A DNA stretch of 64,000 nucleotides, taken from contig NZ_JAGUCO010000008.1 in NCBI RefSeq assembly GCF_018271995.1, forward strand, positions 112,679-176,678. The letters are read 5' to 3'. This DNA is from Carboxylicivirga linearis. GTDB taxonomy: Bacteria > Bacteroidota > Bacteroidia > Bacteroidales > Marinilabiliaceae. Shown one piece after another: positions 44,613 to 53,580 of the stretch. Position 1 is the stretch's first letter. Every line of letters starts with the position of its first letter. The notes under the pieces are model-generated. The model saw nothing but the letters and a program-made list of their open reading frames with translations. It searched no databases and had not been told where the DNA came from. The translations under genes were made by a program, and so were the position numbers.

Positions 44613-45158
44613 TTAAACATGCAAAATAAAAATAGGCTCATCATCCGTTGTGGATGGTCGCTCAATGGGTTCGTCTGAGATAGTGATATCGTTAACTTCG
44701 TTTTGATTGAACTCAGCTTGAGCGCTTGCATCTTCTACATTACAATTAAAAGATATACGATACAAATTACCTGAACCTCCAGACTCTTCCCTATGCATAT
44801 CAACCCGGCGCATGGTTTGAAAATGTTCTCCACTTACACCATGAAAAGCTGCATGTAACTTACTTAATAACCTTAAATAGTCGATTGCGTTGCCCTGGTT
44901 ATATGCTCCATGGTAAGTATCTCCAAACGATTCAAAGAATAGATACATGTCAACCTGAAGGTCGCACTCCTGGATTAACTGGCTTAAATCGTTGCATCCA
45001 TTTGTATTAAAACCTATAAAGACTGCCGGTGTTGGGAAAGGTATTTCCTCTGTTAAGTATGAAACCTGTTCGTGCCATAAATCTACCCAGGATACTTCCG
45101 GGAGTTTATCATTGATTCGTTGTGCAATCTCATTATAAAGGTCTGTCCATGCTTCCAT
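44613..45158 (-). CDS. Mu gp37-like tail terminator or head-tail protein
   Basis: The 181-residue protein, MEAWTDLYNEIAQRIND at its start, has length and layout typical of the small tail-terminator proteins that follow the gpG gene in Mu-like phages. Assignment rests on position (last gene of the packaging/head operon, after gpG) and general character. The acidic C-terminus is variable. A paired TTTAAAC motif lies just upstream of its ATG (45168-45186). Confidence 0.6.
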   Translation of the reverse strand: MEAWTDLYNEIAQRINDKLPEVSWVDLWHEQVSYLTEEIPFPTPAVFIGFNTNGCNDLSQLIQECDLQVDMYLFFESFGDTYHGAYNQGNAIDYLRLLSKLHAAFHGVSGEHFQTMRRVDMHREESGGSGNLYRISFNCNVEDASAQAEFNQNEVNDITISDEPIERPSTTDDEPIFILHV

Positions 45159-45167
45159 AATTCAAGT

Positions 45168-45186
45168 GTTTAAATAGTGTTTAAAC
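45168..45186. repeat. Paired TTTAAA palindromes, 11-bp spacing
   Basis: GTTTAAATagtGTTTAAAC. It lies 9 bases upstream of the ATG at 45158 on the minus strand. One of five near-perfect copies of [A/G]TTTAAA[C/T]-N3-[A/G]TTTAAA[C/T] in the prophage. Confidence 0.6.
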
Positions 45187-45741
45187 GTTTCGTAATTCTA
45201 TTTTGACTGATGAGTCGTTAAAGTGAGGTTCTATTTGGTTTTTAATTACCTCACCAAACCATTGATCGAAGTTGTTCATTAGCGTTTGACTATTGCCCAT
45301 GAATTGGTGTTGTGGTATTTTTATTTTGGATCCAACAGGCTTTAATGCCATGGCTTTGCAATACTCAGCCTTTGTTCCTGTTTTATCAAACTCATAATAC
45401 TTTGCCCAAAAGAACTTTTTCATTTGTGCTGTTACCACAATAAAACCTCCTTTATTGTGAATATCGGCATACTCAGAATCAGCTATAACAACCACTTTAC
45501 TCATGGTTGCAGATTGCTTTTTAATAGATCGCATCAGGTTTCCACGCTTGTAAAGTGTACGCTTTCCGGCTAGTGGATTACTCGTTTTTTGCCAGGCTTT
45601 AAAAGAAGAATCGGTAAAACCTTCTTTAACAAATGACTCTTTAAAGAACTTTACTGACTCACTGGCAGCATAACGCGAAGCATTCTTTTTTAATTCTTTA
45701 GCCATTTGCATAAATTCAGGAACCTTGTTTTTTCGTGCCAT
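45181..45741 (-). CDS. Mu gpG-like virion morphogenesis protein
   Basis: The start MARKNKVPEFMQM (45741) is preferred over an upstream start at 45789, because the upstream part overlaps two hairpins in the intergenic gap. The 186-residue protein is basic with an N-terminal helix (AKELKKNASRYAASE) and is in the position of phage_tail_S/gpG, involved in tail completion or head-tail joining. It lies between the portal-MuF gene and the gp37-like gene. Family call from context and character. Confidence 0.65.
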   Translation of the reverse strand: MARKNKVPEFMQMAKELKKNASRYAASESVKFFKESFVKEGFTDSSFKAWQKTSNPLAGKRTLYKRGNLMRSIKKQSATMSKVVVIADSEYADIHNKGGFIVVTAQMKKFFWAKYYEFDKTGTKAEYCKAMALKPVGSKIKIPQHQFMGNSQTLMNNFDQWFGEVIKNQIEPHFNDSSVKIELRNV

Positions 45742-45759
45742 AGGTTGTATATTTGTATC

Positions 45760-45820
45760 GGTTCGAGGTTGCGACCGAGAACCTCCCAAAAAGGCAATGG
45801 TTTCCGGCTATTGCCTTTTT
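45760..45820 (-). promoter_or_regulatory. Two hairpins between portal-MuF and gpG genes
   Basis: AAAAAGGCAAT (45788-45798) pairs perfectly with ATTGCCTTTTT (45810-45820), 11 bp, just after the portal-MuF stop. A second palindrome, GGTTC...GAACC (45760-45783), has an inner GGT/ACC stem. On the minus strand they lie 19 bases upstream of the gpG ATG. They could act as an intra-operon terminator or attenuator. Confidence 0.5.
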
Positions 45821-48377
45821 AATTAATATCCTGTAAGAACTGTTTATAATCCTCTTTGTATATCTGTTTGCGTGAAAGCTTCGCTACTTTGCTACCTCGG
45901 ATCACTACTATCTGTTCAATCGTCTCTTTTCGTCCAGGAACAATGACTCCATGAATCTTTTGTAAGAAATCCTTTTTAAACATCTTTTCAGAACATTCAC
46001 TTAAATCAAATATTACATACTTACACCTCTGTTTTGATGCACTAGAAGCCCTATTATCTATATGACTTGTAAGCTTTACATCCTTACCATTAACCACCGG
46101 TTTAAACGTTTTTAAATCGCCTAATGTATTTGGGGATCCAATACCTAACTCGGGATTTTTAACATGTAATAATCCGCTGTTTTCGACATGAGATAAAACA
46201 TATACATCCTTGTTTAATTGTTTAGCAATTTTGCTTGCTGCATTAATGGATGCTTCACCGTCGGACATATCGTGAAAATCATTCACAAATACTTTATTGT
46301 CACCTGCTTTTATTGCTGTATTGAAGGGCATGTACCTTTTCATCCGTTCGGTATTGTCGCGAACTATAGGCCTGGCTTTATCCGTAATATTTTGAAAATA
46401 GCTCTGTTCATCGTTGAATACCTCACCTGATTTATGAGGATTGTTATGAAACTTAGCACCTTTAATATTACGCCCGTCTGTTGGAGGCTCTACAGTTTGC
46501 TCTAACCAACAACGGCAACCATGATCATAAGGTGGTAAACTGGTCCACTCTTTAACAGGTTTAACAATGCCTTCGTTGGCTGCATGGCTGTCACGAACCT
46601 CACCGTCTTTCATTGTGCGGTATTTGAGGTTTGGATAAATATCCTCATCATCCAGATAGGTTTGAAAGTCTTGGACAGAATGTACTGCAGAATTACAAAA
46701 GCGTAGCTCTGTAGTTAAGTAAGCTGAATTATGCCGTTGAACCAATCCTTTTGCCTGATTGATAAATTCATCCTTTGAAAGCTTATCGGCTTTTAATTCG
46801 TCCAGCTGCTTCATAAGATCGTGAGACTTATGCCCTGCGAACTTCAAAAAGTTTTCACGGAAGCGACGGGTTAAACTCTCATCGTAGTAACCTTTACCCC
46901 ATGCTTTTTCAGCTTCATTGTTGAATGCTGCATAGTTTTTTAACACCAAGTCATTATCCAAGTCAGTAGGTTTTACCTCTCCATTATAGATCTGATTGGC
47001 TAAACGTTCTATGGCAGCATCCCACGTGGCAGCAAATACAATAAACCCGGGTGTTGTATGAGCAAAAGGAACTAATCCTTTGTAGTTCGCGTCAGGCTTT
47101 TTTTTTTGAGGAACCGAATCATTAGCATCTGTTCCGGTACTTTGAGTATTTGTTCCAGAATTTTGGATTTTCATTCCAATGATTGGTAATCCTGTACGGT
47201 TTTTAACTTCTTCGGTATCGAATTCAAAAGCTGAAGATAGTTTTTGAATAGCATCAATATAACCGTTAATATCCAAAGTCTCCTGATTATCCCAAACTAA
47301 CGTGTGCGTTGCGAAATCAGCATAAACACTACTTAACTTTGCTAAGCGTTGACGTATGTGAGTATTAAAATAGTATTTAAACAGTAGCTTATCTGCTTCG
47401 TGCCTGTCTTGTGCCACACGCTCCTGTACCTCTGCTGATCCTACAAAGCTTTTCTCATCCACCATTGCAGTTCCACCAAGTACCCGTTTACTCATCTCCT
47501 GATTACAAACATCATTGATCAACGATTTAAACGATTGATAAGCATCAACATTGTAATTGTTTGGAACTTCAATTTTTTCACTACCCTGTAATACTGCAAA
47601 GTGATTCATTCGGAAGCTTTGAAGCATCTCAAAAAGTTCATCTCTTCGGCCTGTATCCATACGTTCTGTAATGGCAAACAAGGGAGGAACTCCAAACTTT
47701 TCGATGTAACTCATCCAGGATCCTAAACCCAACTTTTTAGCCAGGACAATCATGGCTAACTGATTGAGCATACCAAGATCCCAATCACTACCAATCTGTA
47801 CATAATAATCCCTGTAGGTTCCTTCGCGGTAACTTGTACCAACATCGTCCCATTCCTCATTTACAATAAGACCTGTTTGCGCGATAAAATTGGATTGAGG
47901 TATTTCATTAACGCGAATCAACTCTCCAAGCTCATCTACATCGAATAACTCGATTAGTGTGGTTCCCTGGAATGTTTTACCAACTATTAAACGAACTAAA
48001 TCATCGTACCATGGACGTTCCAATAAAGCTTTTAACTCTTCGTTTTCTTCACCTTTCTCGTTTACTAACTTGAATGATGAACGTTGCACCCGAAGGATGC
48101 GAGTGTCTATGACTGAAGAAAGGTGCAGATCTAATAATAACGACTGGTAGAAACGCATCAATTCACCCCGGCGCGGATTATCCGGATCGGTAGCAATCAT
48201 GACCGCATTGGTCCAGTCTTTAATTTCTTTGCGCTTATAGGTAGTTGCCTCACGTTCCCATTTGGCCTTTTCTCCACGTTTGTAATATTCAGCAAATATT
48301 GAGCTGTTTTTTACCCGGCTTAAAATGGCTTTTTCTGCCGCATCGCCAATACGTTGTATAAATGTTTGCTTACTCAT
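45819..48377 (-). CDS. Phage portal (DUF935)-MuF head protein fusion with C-terminal nuclease-like domain
   Basis: The 852-residue protein joins a Mu gp29-like DUF935 portal (about residues 1-440), a MuF/gp30-like minor head domain (about 480-660, RDSHAANEGIVKP, DHGCRCWLEQ) and a C-terminal extension (about 690-852). The extension has the pattern of CdiA-C-type tRNA nucleases: GDLKTFKPV, IDNRASSASKQRCKYVIFDLS, IEQIVVIRGSKVAKL. Portal and MuF are normally separate proteins in Mu; here they are one chain. The nuclease-like tail could be an injected toxin delivered with the DNA. The gene start overlaps a paired TTTAAA motif (48376-48394). No immunity gene is obvious next to it. Confidence 0.8.
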   Translation of the reverse strand: MSKQTFIQRIGDAAEKAILSRVKNSSIFAEYYKRGEKAKWEREATTYKRKEIKDWTNAVMIATDPDNPRRGELMRFYQSLLLDLHLSSVIDTRILRVQRSSFKLVNEKGEENEELKALLERPWYDDLVRLIVGKTFQGTTLIELFDVDELGELIRVNEIPQSNFIAQTGLIVNEEWDDVGTSYREGTYRDYYVQIGSDWDLGMLNQLAMIVLAKKLGLGSWMSYIEKFGVPPLFAITERMDTGRRDELFEMLQSFRMNHFAVLQGSEKIEVPNNYNVDAYQSFKSLINDVCNQEMSKRVLGGTAMVDEKSFVGSAEVQERVAQDRHEADKLLFKYYFNTHIRQRLAKLSSVYADFATHTLVWDNQETLDINGYIDAIQKLSSAFEFDTEEVKNRTGLPIIGMKIQNSGTNTQSTGTDANDSVPQKKKPDANYKGLVPFAHTTPGFIVFAATWDAAIERLANQIYNGEVKPTDLDNDLVLKNYAAFNNEAEKAWGKGYYDESLTRRFRENFLKFAGHKSHDLMKQLDELKADKLSKDEFINQAKGLVQRHNSAYLTTELRFCNSAVHSVQDFQTYLDDEDIYPNLKYRTMKDGEVRDSHAANEGIVKPVKEWTSLPPYDHGCRCWLEQTVEPPTDGRNIKGAKFHNNPHKSGEVFNDEQSYFQNITDKARPIVRDNTERMKRYMPFNTAIKAGDNKVFVNDFHDMSDGEASINAASKIAKQLNKDVYVLSHVENSGLLHVKNPELGIGSPNTLGDLKTFKPVVNGKDVKLTSHIDNRASSASKQRCKYVIFDLSECSEKMFKKDFLQKIHGVIVPGRKETIEQIVVIRGSKVAKLSRKQIYKEDYKQFLQDIN
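47364..47382. repeat. Degenerate paired TTTAAA motif inside the portal gene
   Basis: ATTAAAATagtATTTAAAC at the same 11-bp spacing, one mismatch in the first half. It is coding, so selection on protein sequence may also explain it. Confidence 0.3.
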
Positions 48378-48394
48378 TTAAATGCTGTTTAAAT
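48376..48394. repeat. Paired TTTAAA palindromes overlapping the portal start
   Basis: ATTTAAATgctGTTTAAAT. On the minus strand the last half-site includes the ATG of the portal gene (48377). Confidence 0.6.
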
Positions 48395-48826
48395 AAAATT
48401 ATCATCGTTGGTATTATTGCCATATACAGGACTTATGGCTGTGCCATCATCGCTGGTTAGTTTGGGGCAATTAACCAGATTCATGACTCCGCTTTGGATG
48501 CGTTCCAGATCTTTAATGGCATCGCTATATAATTTTGAGTAATCCTCCGGAACTTTTCGGGCTGCATTTCGGCGAACACTTCGGTAAACAACTATACTGG
48601 CAATAATTTGAACCAATACACCATTGCGAACAGGTACATCTGTAAATATTTGTTCGTGATTGTAGGTGCCGGAAATGTAAGATATAGCCAGATCGATGGC
48701 TTTTTCTTCGATATCATCCAATATTGAATTATCATCGAGGTTAATGCCGCTTGCTAAAGCAACGCTTTCACCCATTAAACGCTCTTGTATAATGGAAATT
48801 AAATCATCTTTGTTAACGTACTTCAT
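48389..48826 (-). CDS. Mu gp36-like (DUF1320) head-tail connector
   Basis: The 145-residue protein has the DUF1320 layout: an N-terminal helix (MKYVNKDDLISIIQERL), a central helix hairpin (KAIDLAISYISGTYN) and VLVQIIASIVVYRSVRRNA. These proteins join the portal ring to the tail. The stop lies 12 bases before the portal ATG, and the start overlaps the terminase stop (ATGGCATT, 48823-48826), so the genes are coupled. Confidence 0.7.
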   Translation of the reverse strand: MKYVNKDDLISIIQERLMGESVALASGINLDDNSILDDIEEKAIDLAISYISGTYNHEQIFTDVPVRNGVLVQIIASIVVYRSVRRNAARKVPEDYSKLYSDAIKDLERIQSGVMNLVNCPKLTSDDGTAISPVYGNNTNDDNFI

Positions 48827-50361
48827 GGCATTTCAAATTTTAACTTCATTTTACCTACTCTAAATGACTTCTCACCTTTCTTCTTCCTTCCTCCAGGAGA
48901 GGAATACAATTCCAGTTTTTCAATGGCCTGTTGATCTGCATCCGGGCTGTCATCATGCTCGCGGCTTCCTTCCTCCACTGCGCATAATTGCATAATACCT
49001 ACTTGTGTATCGGAATGGCTTTTTAATTGCTCGTTGTAATAGATGCGGCTATTTTGATAATACGGTTGCATGGTGATCATGCGCATGAGTTTATTTGAGC
49101 GAGGATTATCAACCTTCATCAGGTTAAGATCAATGTCATATTCTTCCTCCACTTCATCAATGGCACGTTGCACTTCACCATTCCAGAATTGGGCCTCGTA
49201 TTGATTTAAAAAATTGACATCCCGGGGTAGTTGCCTTTTAAAATCACACATCCAGGTCACTGCCTTTTTCATTTTACTTTGTTTTACATAGCAATCAATT
49301 AACCAGAAGTTTCGGCCATGTAAACCCCAAACCCTGACTGCATTGTAATCGCTTGTTTCATTATCAGTGTAGGCTATATCCCAATGCGAGATGATCATTT
49401 TAAACTCAGATAGCGGTGGAAGTTTAGCCCATTGTATTTGCTCTTCGCTAAATACTGATCCTTCCAGTTTACTTTCGTTCAGGTATTCGGCATAAGCTGC
49501 CACAATTCCCATATTCTTCTCCTGCTCACGGTAATAGTCGGCAGTATAATAGTTCCATACAGGTTGATATGTGACCTTGTTATAAGCATTAATTCGTCTC
49601 ACTCTCCAGTCGGGATGCCGTTCCTGAAGAATGGTTTGAGTCATTACCCTAGCAAAACGGTTATTGGCATAAAGTAAGCGTCTTGTTTTACCTGTCATGG
49701 TTGGCAACACATCGCGTTCAATAATATCTGCCTGGCGGCGCATTCGTTTGGGGTTGGCAATGGTATCCGGAGTTTCTAAATCATCAATGATCCATAGATT
49801 AGGACGGCGGTGTTTAATACGAACACCACGAACCTTCTTTTTAATACCAAATGATTTACCAATAAAACGCTGATCGATGGTTGCAAAGTCTCCAAATTCC
49901 CATGTTCCGTTTGCTTTCTGATAACCAAAATCATGTATTAACAATTGGTTTCCTTCCAACTCAGCTTGAACATCGGCCATTAGTTCTTCAGCCCGTTCTT
50001 TACTGTCACTCATTAAACAGGCAAATATTTCTTCACCTCGAACCCACAACCAAAGAGGTTCGAGGATGTCGCAATGAACAGATTTAGCCAAACCGCGCCC
50101 CCATTCTTCAAACTCAATAATCAAAGGATCATTGGCAACATCATTGGCAAACTCAATATGAAACGGTCCGGGTTCCGCAATGGCATAATGTGGAAGGTAT
50201 GTTTTTACAAAGAACTCAAAATCCTCTTTTGCCCTGGCAATACGTATCCTTTGTTCCTCTTTTGTTTCAAAAGGATTTACCTCGTTTGCTTTCTGAGCAA
50301 TCTCAAGTTTCTTCAGGTATTCATCAGCTTTTTGCCGGTCTGTTTTACGCTTTGATGCCAT
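48823..50361 (-). CDS. Terminase large subunit, Mu gp28-like
   Basis: The 512-residue protein has an ATPase N-terminal part with a divergent Walker region (EEWGRGLAKS) and the acidic Walker B/motif IIDDLETP near residue 190. The C-terminal RNase-H-fold nuclease starts ISHWDIAYTDNETSDYNA near residue 325 with its Asp at the expected place. It is the DNA-packaging motor and cuts and pumps genome into heads. The start overlaps the small subunit's stop (ATGGCATAA-like overlap, 50361). Confidence 0.82.
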   Translation of the reverse strand: MASKRKTDRQKADEYLKKLEIAQKANEVNPFETKEEQRIRIARAKEDFEFFVKTYLPHYAIAEPGPFHIEFANDVANDPLIIEFEEWGRGLAKSVHCDILEPLWLWVRGEEIFACLMSDSKERAEELMADVQAELEGNQLLIHDFGYQKANGTWEFGDFATIDQRFIGKSFGIKKKVRGVRIKHRRPNLWIIDDLETPDTIANPKRMRRQADIIERDVLPTMTGKTRRLLYANNRFARVMTQTILQERHPDWRVRRINAYNKVTYQPVWNYYTADYYREQEKNMGIVAAYAEYLNESKLEGSVFSEEQIQWAKLPPLSEFKMIISHWDIAYTDNETSDYNAVRVWGLHGRNFWLIDCYVKQSKMKKAVTWMCDFKRQLPRDVNFLNQYEAQFWNGEVQRAIDEVEEEYDIDLNLMKVDNPRSNKLMRMITMQPYYQNSRIYYNEQLKSHSDTQVGIMQLCAVEEGSREHDDSPDADQQAIEKLELYSSPGGRKKKGEKSFRVGKMKLKFEMP

Positions 50362-50891
50362 TATGCCAATTCGTTAGTTTTACGCTTCACCATTACCGAC
50401 TGGAAATCAATTGTTTTTTCCCAAAGGCCTTCATCGTATTGGCGCATGTAGTTAAAGATTTCATCCATTACGTCGATGAATACACCTAGAGTGTAGCTTG
50501 TTTTATCCAGGGAAAGCAATGTTTTATTTTGTTTGCTCATTTCATCCGACAAGGCACGGGCTTCTTTGCGCAAGCGTATTTCTTCCTGTGTATCTCCGGC
50601 CTTTTGAGCATCCAGTATTTGTTCTTCCAGTTCGAGCCGTTGCTGACTCATTACTCGAAGAAGCTTTTTAAGATTATCGGCATCGGTGCTGATGCATTGC
50701 TGACGGTCTTGTCGCAGATCTTTCCACTTACCTTCAATCGACCATTTGCTTAATGTTGCTTCAGTAATATCTAAAAGAGCTGCTGTTTCCTTTTGACTCA
50801 TGCCTTGTACAACAATGTATTCGTAAGCTGTACGCTTTAATTTGTCGTAAACAGCCTTTGATAATTGTTTCCTGCGTTTTTTGCTTGCCAT
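50361..50891 (-). CDS. Terminase small subunit-like HTH protein
   Basis: The start at ATG 50891 (MASKKRRKQLS) is preferred to 50933 because a palindrome (50923-50938) occupies the upstream extension. The 176-residue protein has an HTH (SQKETAALLDITEATLSKW, about residues 30-50) that should bind phage DNA for packaging, then a coiled coil (LEEQILDAQKAGDTQEEIRL). It is the first gene of the minus-strand packaging operon. Confidence 0.65.
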   Translation of the reverse strand: MASKKRRKQLSKAVYDKLKRTAYEYIVVQGMSQKETAALLDITEATLSKWSIEGKWKDLRQDRQQCISTDADNLKKLLRVMSQQRLELEEQILDAQKAGDTQEEIRLRKEARALSDEMSKQNKTLLSLDKTSYTLGVFIDVMDEIFNYMRQYDEGLWEKTIDFQSVMVKRKTNELA

Positions 50892-50922
50892 GTGCGGTTT
50901 ATTTTTTACAAAGGTTGTTTGA

Positions 50923-50938
50923 TTTACGCGCACGTAAA
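50923..50938. promoter_or_regulatory. Operator-like palindrome at the divergent phage promoter region
   Basis: TTTACG-CGCA-CGTAAA, a perfect 6-bp inverted repeat, followed by AAAAAGC-AG-GCTTTTT. It lies 32 bases upstream of the terminase small subunit ATG, between the diverging packaging and head operons. It could bind a phage late regulator. Confidence 0.4.
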
Positions 50939-51091
50939 AAGCAGGCTTTTTTATACACTAAAAATCTCCTCTTTAACTCACTATTTTTCTGTACAACATG
51001 AAATTTTTATAGTACAAAAACGCTCCATTTTATACCCTCACAAAATCACTGAATCTTTGGGCTTGGATTTACAAAATGTGAACTAAAAAAC

Positions 51092-52198
51092 ATGAGTAAA
51101 AATTTACTTATTAAGGTCTATGCTGAAGAAACAACCGGAAGGGTTGATATTATCGGTAATATCTCGGAATGGAATCAGAACAATGCCATTGAGATGCGTA
51201 GTAAGTGCGAGGAGCTTAAAGCTGCCGGTACTACTAAGTGTCATGTGTATTTAATGACAGGCGGTGGAGACTGTTTCCAGGCTAATGAGATTGTGAATAT
51301 CCTTATTGACGTATTTGGTAGCTATACCGGAGAAGGAGGCGCGCTTGTTGCCAGTGCCGGAACTTACATTGGTGTAAGAGCAAGCAGCTTTATTATGGCA
51401 AAGAATGGTCAGTATATGATTCATAAGCCGATGGGGGGTGCTCATGGTAACGAAACTGAGGTAGAAAACTATCTGGAGCTTCTCAAAAACATGACTGTTA
51501 CCTATTACGAAGCCTATAAGGACAAATTAAAGAAACCGGAAGCTGATTTTAAGGCAAAATGGGATGCCGGTGATTTTTGGATGACTGCTGAAAAAGCAAA
51601 GGAATGGGGCTTTGTAACAGAAGTAAAAGGTGACACTAAGATAGACCAAACAACCGCGAGTATGATCAAAGAAAGCGGTTCGCCCATTGAGGCAAAAGTA
51701 AATGATACTCCCAAAAACACAACAGACATGGATGTAAAAGCAATGGCCACCCTGCTTGGTATGGATGCCAGTTCAACCGAAGATCAGGTAAACGCGCGCA
51801 TTCAGGCAAATGCGCAAAAAGCTGCCGGTTATGATGCCTTAAAAGCTCAACAAGAGCAAAAGGATAAAGATGACAAGGAAGCTAAGATTAAAGCTGCCCT
51901 GGATGAGGCAGAAAAGGACAAGCGAATCAAAGCTGATGCCCGTGCCAACTGGCAAGGATTATTAGAAAAGGACTTTGATGGTACTAAAGCTGTATTAGAC
52001 AGTTTGCAACCTGTAGTTAAGCCGTTGTCAGCTGAGATTAAACCTTCTGCTGATGGAACCGGTGCCACTTACCAGGGTAAAACATTTGAACAATTGCAGG
52101 ATGAGAATCCTGAAGCATTGGCCGAATTAGAGGATAAGAATCCTGAAGCTTACAAAACCTTGTTTGCTGACTGGAAAAAACGTAACAGAATCTCTTAA
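51092..52198 (+). CDS. ClpP-like prohead protease fused to scaffold
   Basis: The 368-residue protein has a ClpP/SppA-type serine protease (about 1-180) with catalytic S88 (VASAGTYI) and H111 (MIHKPMGG), and a charged helical C-terminal part (about 200-368, with QQEQKDKDDKEAKIK) that looks like a scaffold. This is the usual protease-scaffold fusion that matures phage heads. It begins the plus-strand structural operon, 12 bases before the capsid gene. Confidence 0.82.
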   Translation: MSKNLLIKVYAEETTGRVDIIGNISEWNQNNAIEMRSKCEELKAAGTTKCHVYLMTGGGDCFQANEIVNILIDVFGSYTGEGGALVASAGTYIGVRASSFIMAKNGQYMIHKPMGGAHGNETEVENYLELLKNMTVTYYEAYKDKLKKPEADFKAKWDAGDFWMTAEKAKEWGFVTEVKGDTKIDQTTASMIKESGSPIEAKVNDTPKNTTDMDVKAMATLLGMDASSTEDQVNARIQANAQKAAGYDALKAQQEQKDKDDKEAKIKAALDEAEKDKRIKADARANWQGLLEKDFDGTKAVLDSLQPVVKPLSAEIKPSADGTGATYQGKTFEQLQDENPEALAELEDKNPEAYKTLFADWKKRNRIS

Positions 52199-52209
52199 GG
52201 ATACTTTTT

Positions 52210-53139
52210 ATGGCAACAATAGCAGATGGAAACTGGCTAAACCAGTTCGTAGCTCCACAATTGTTGGTGGAGTTTAAAAATTACAACGATGACTTTTTAG
52301 CTGCTTTAAAATCAGCTCCAAGACAAGCATTAACGGCCGATGGTATCCGCTTTAATAAGCTGATTAACAATGTTGGTTTCCTTGTTGACAATACAGCTGA
52401 ATTTACAGCTAAGCCAATGTCGGGTAAAAAGGTATTTGTTCCCTGGGAAAAATACGATACTGAACCAACATCGGTGGATGATTCAGAAATCCGCTACTTA
52501 AACTACGATAAGCGTTCTGCTGTTCGTGTGAAGCATACAGAAGCCTTTAAAATGGGTTTTCGCGACCACGTAATGTGGAAACTTGCACCGGATGATGATA
52601 CCAGTAGCGATATGCCAGTGATGCGTACTACCGGAGCCGATGATGGAACCGGACGTAAACGTTTAACTTTTGCTGATTTAGTTAAATACCTTGAATTGGT
52701 TAAGAATTTGAACTTACCCAATGCAAAAGAGTTTTATATGGTTCTTTGTCCGGAACATTCAACTGATTTGATTTTAGACCGTGACAGTGCCGCTTATTTT
52801 GCTGATAAGAAGATCTTCTTCGATCCAATTACCGGTAAAGTTAACTCTGTAATGGGCTTTAAGTTCTACGAGAACAATGCTGCATTAGCTTATGATGCAA
52901 CTGGTAACAAACTGGCAAAAGGAGCTGCTTTAACAGCTACCGACCGCCGTGCATCCCTTTTCTTTTATGGTGATAACACTGTTAAGCACATTGAAAAGGT
53001 AAAGATCCTTTACAAACCAGAAGTACAGGATACAACCAGTGCTGATCCAACATCAGAATTCAGAACTCAAACTTATGGTTTGATTGACAGAATTGAAGAC
53101 TATGGTGTAGGTGCTATCGTTAGCGGCATTGTAGCATAA
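52210..53139 (+). CDS. Major capsid protein, Mu gpT-like
   Basis: The 309-residue protein starts MATIADGNWLNQFVAPQ. Its place directly after the protease-scaffold gene and its size fit a major head protein; the interior is HK97-like in general layout, with no membrane or signal segments. Assignment is mostly by position and length. Confidence 0.7.
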   Translation: MATIADGNWLNQFVAPQLLVEFKNYNDDFLAALKSAPRQALTADGIRFNKLINNVGFLVDNTAEFTAKPMSGKKVFVPWEKYDTEPTSVDDSEIRYLNYDKRSAVRVKHTEAFKMGFRDHVMWKLAPDDDTSSDMPVMRTTGADDGTGRKRLTFADLVKYLELVKNLNLPNAKEFYMVLCPEHSTDLILDRDSAAYFADKKIFFDPITGKVNSVMGFKFYENNAALAYDATGNKLAKGAALTATDRRASLFFYGDNTVKHIEKVKILYKPEVQDTTSADPTSEFRTQTYGLIDRIEDYGVGAIVSGIVA

Positions 53140-53150
53140 TATTAGCCCCG

Positions 53151-53168
53151 CCCCGATTACTATCGGGG
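53151..53168 (+). terminator. Short strong hairpin after capsid gene
   Basis: CCCCGAT (53151-53157) pairs with ATCGGGG (53162-53168) around TACT. No T-run follows, so it more likely stabilises or processes the capsid mRNA than ends it. Confidence 0.45.
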
Positions 53169-53186
53169 TTAGGGTATTCTTTCACT

Positions 53187-53194
53187 ATTTAAAC
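53187..53194. repeat. Single TTTAAA half-site before 53203 gene
   Basis: ATTTAAAC 8 bases before the GTG at 53203. It resembles one half of the paired phage motif but has no partner 11 bases away. Confidence 0.35.
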
Positions 53195-53202
53195 AAAGTA
53201 TT

Positions 53203-53580
53203 GTGAAGACTAAAAGCAAAGAAGAAAAAAAGGCAATAGCAGCTGATATTTTTAAGCGTTATCCAAAGGCTAAAAAGGTTGCAGTTACATCGGATGGCAT
53301 GGCATTTATTACCGATGAAAATGAAATTGCCGTTAAAAATCATGCCGTTAAAAACCGCTATGGTAAGGAGCTTTCTATTGAAAGTTTCAGACGTGATGAG
53401 ATGGGATCAGAAAAGCCAGGAAAGTCTCAAACAGCCAAAGAACTAATTGCGGCTATTGAAGCTGCCGGTGAGCTTGAAGCTGTTGAAGCTATACTGAATA
53501 CTGAGAATGAGGGTGAAAAGCGTAAAACAGTTATTGAAGCTGCCGAAAAACGCATTAACGAACTTAAAGAAGCTGAGTAA
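53203..53580 (+). CDS. Small charged phage structural-region protein
   Basis: The 125-residue protein starts at a GTG (53203), is Lys/Glu-rich with a helical C-terminus (AIEAAGELEAVEAILNTE), and lies between capsid and sheath genes, where head-completion or tail-terminator proteins often occur. Its stop overlaps the sheath ATG (TAATG). Family not recognised. Confidence 0.55.
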   Translation: MKTKSKEEKKAIAADIFKRYPKAKKVAVTSDGMAFITDENEIAVKNHAVKNRYGKELSIESFRRDEMGSEKPGKSQTAKELIAAIEAAGELEAVEAILNTENEGEKRKTVIEAAEKRINELKEAE

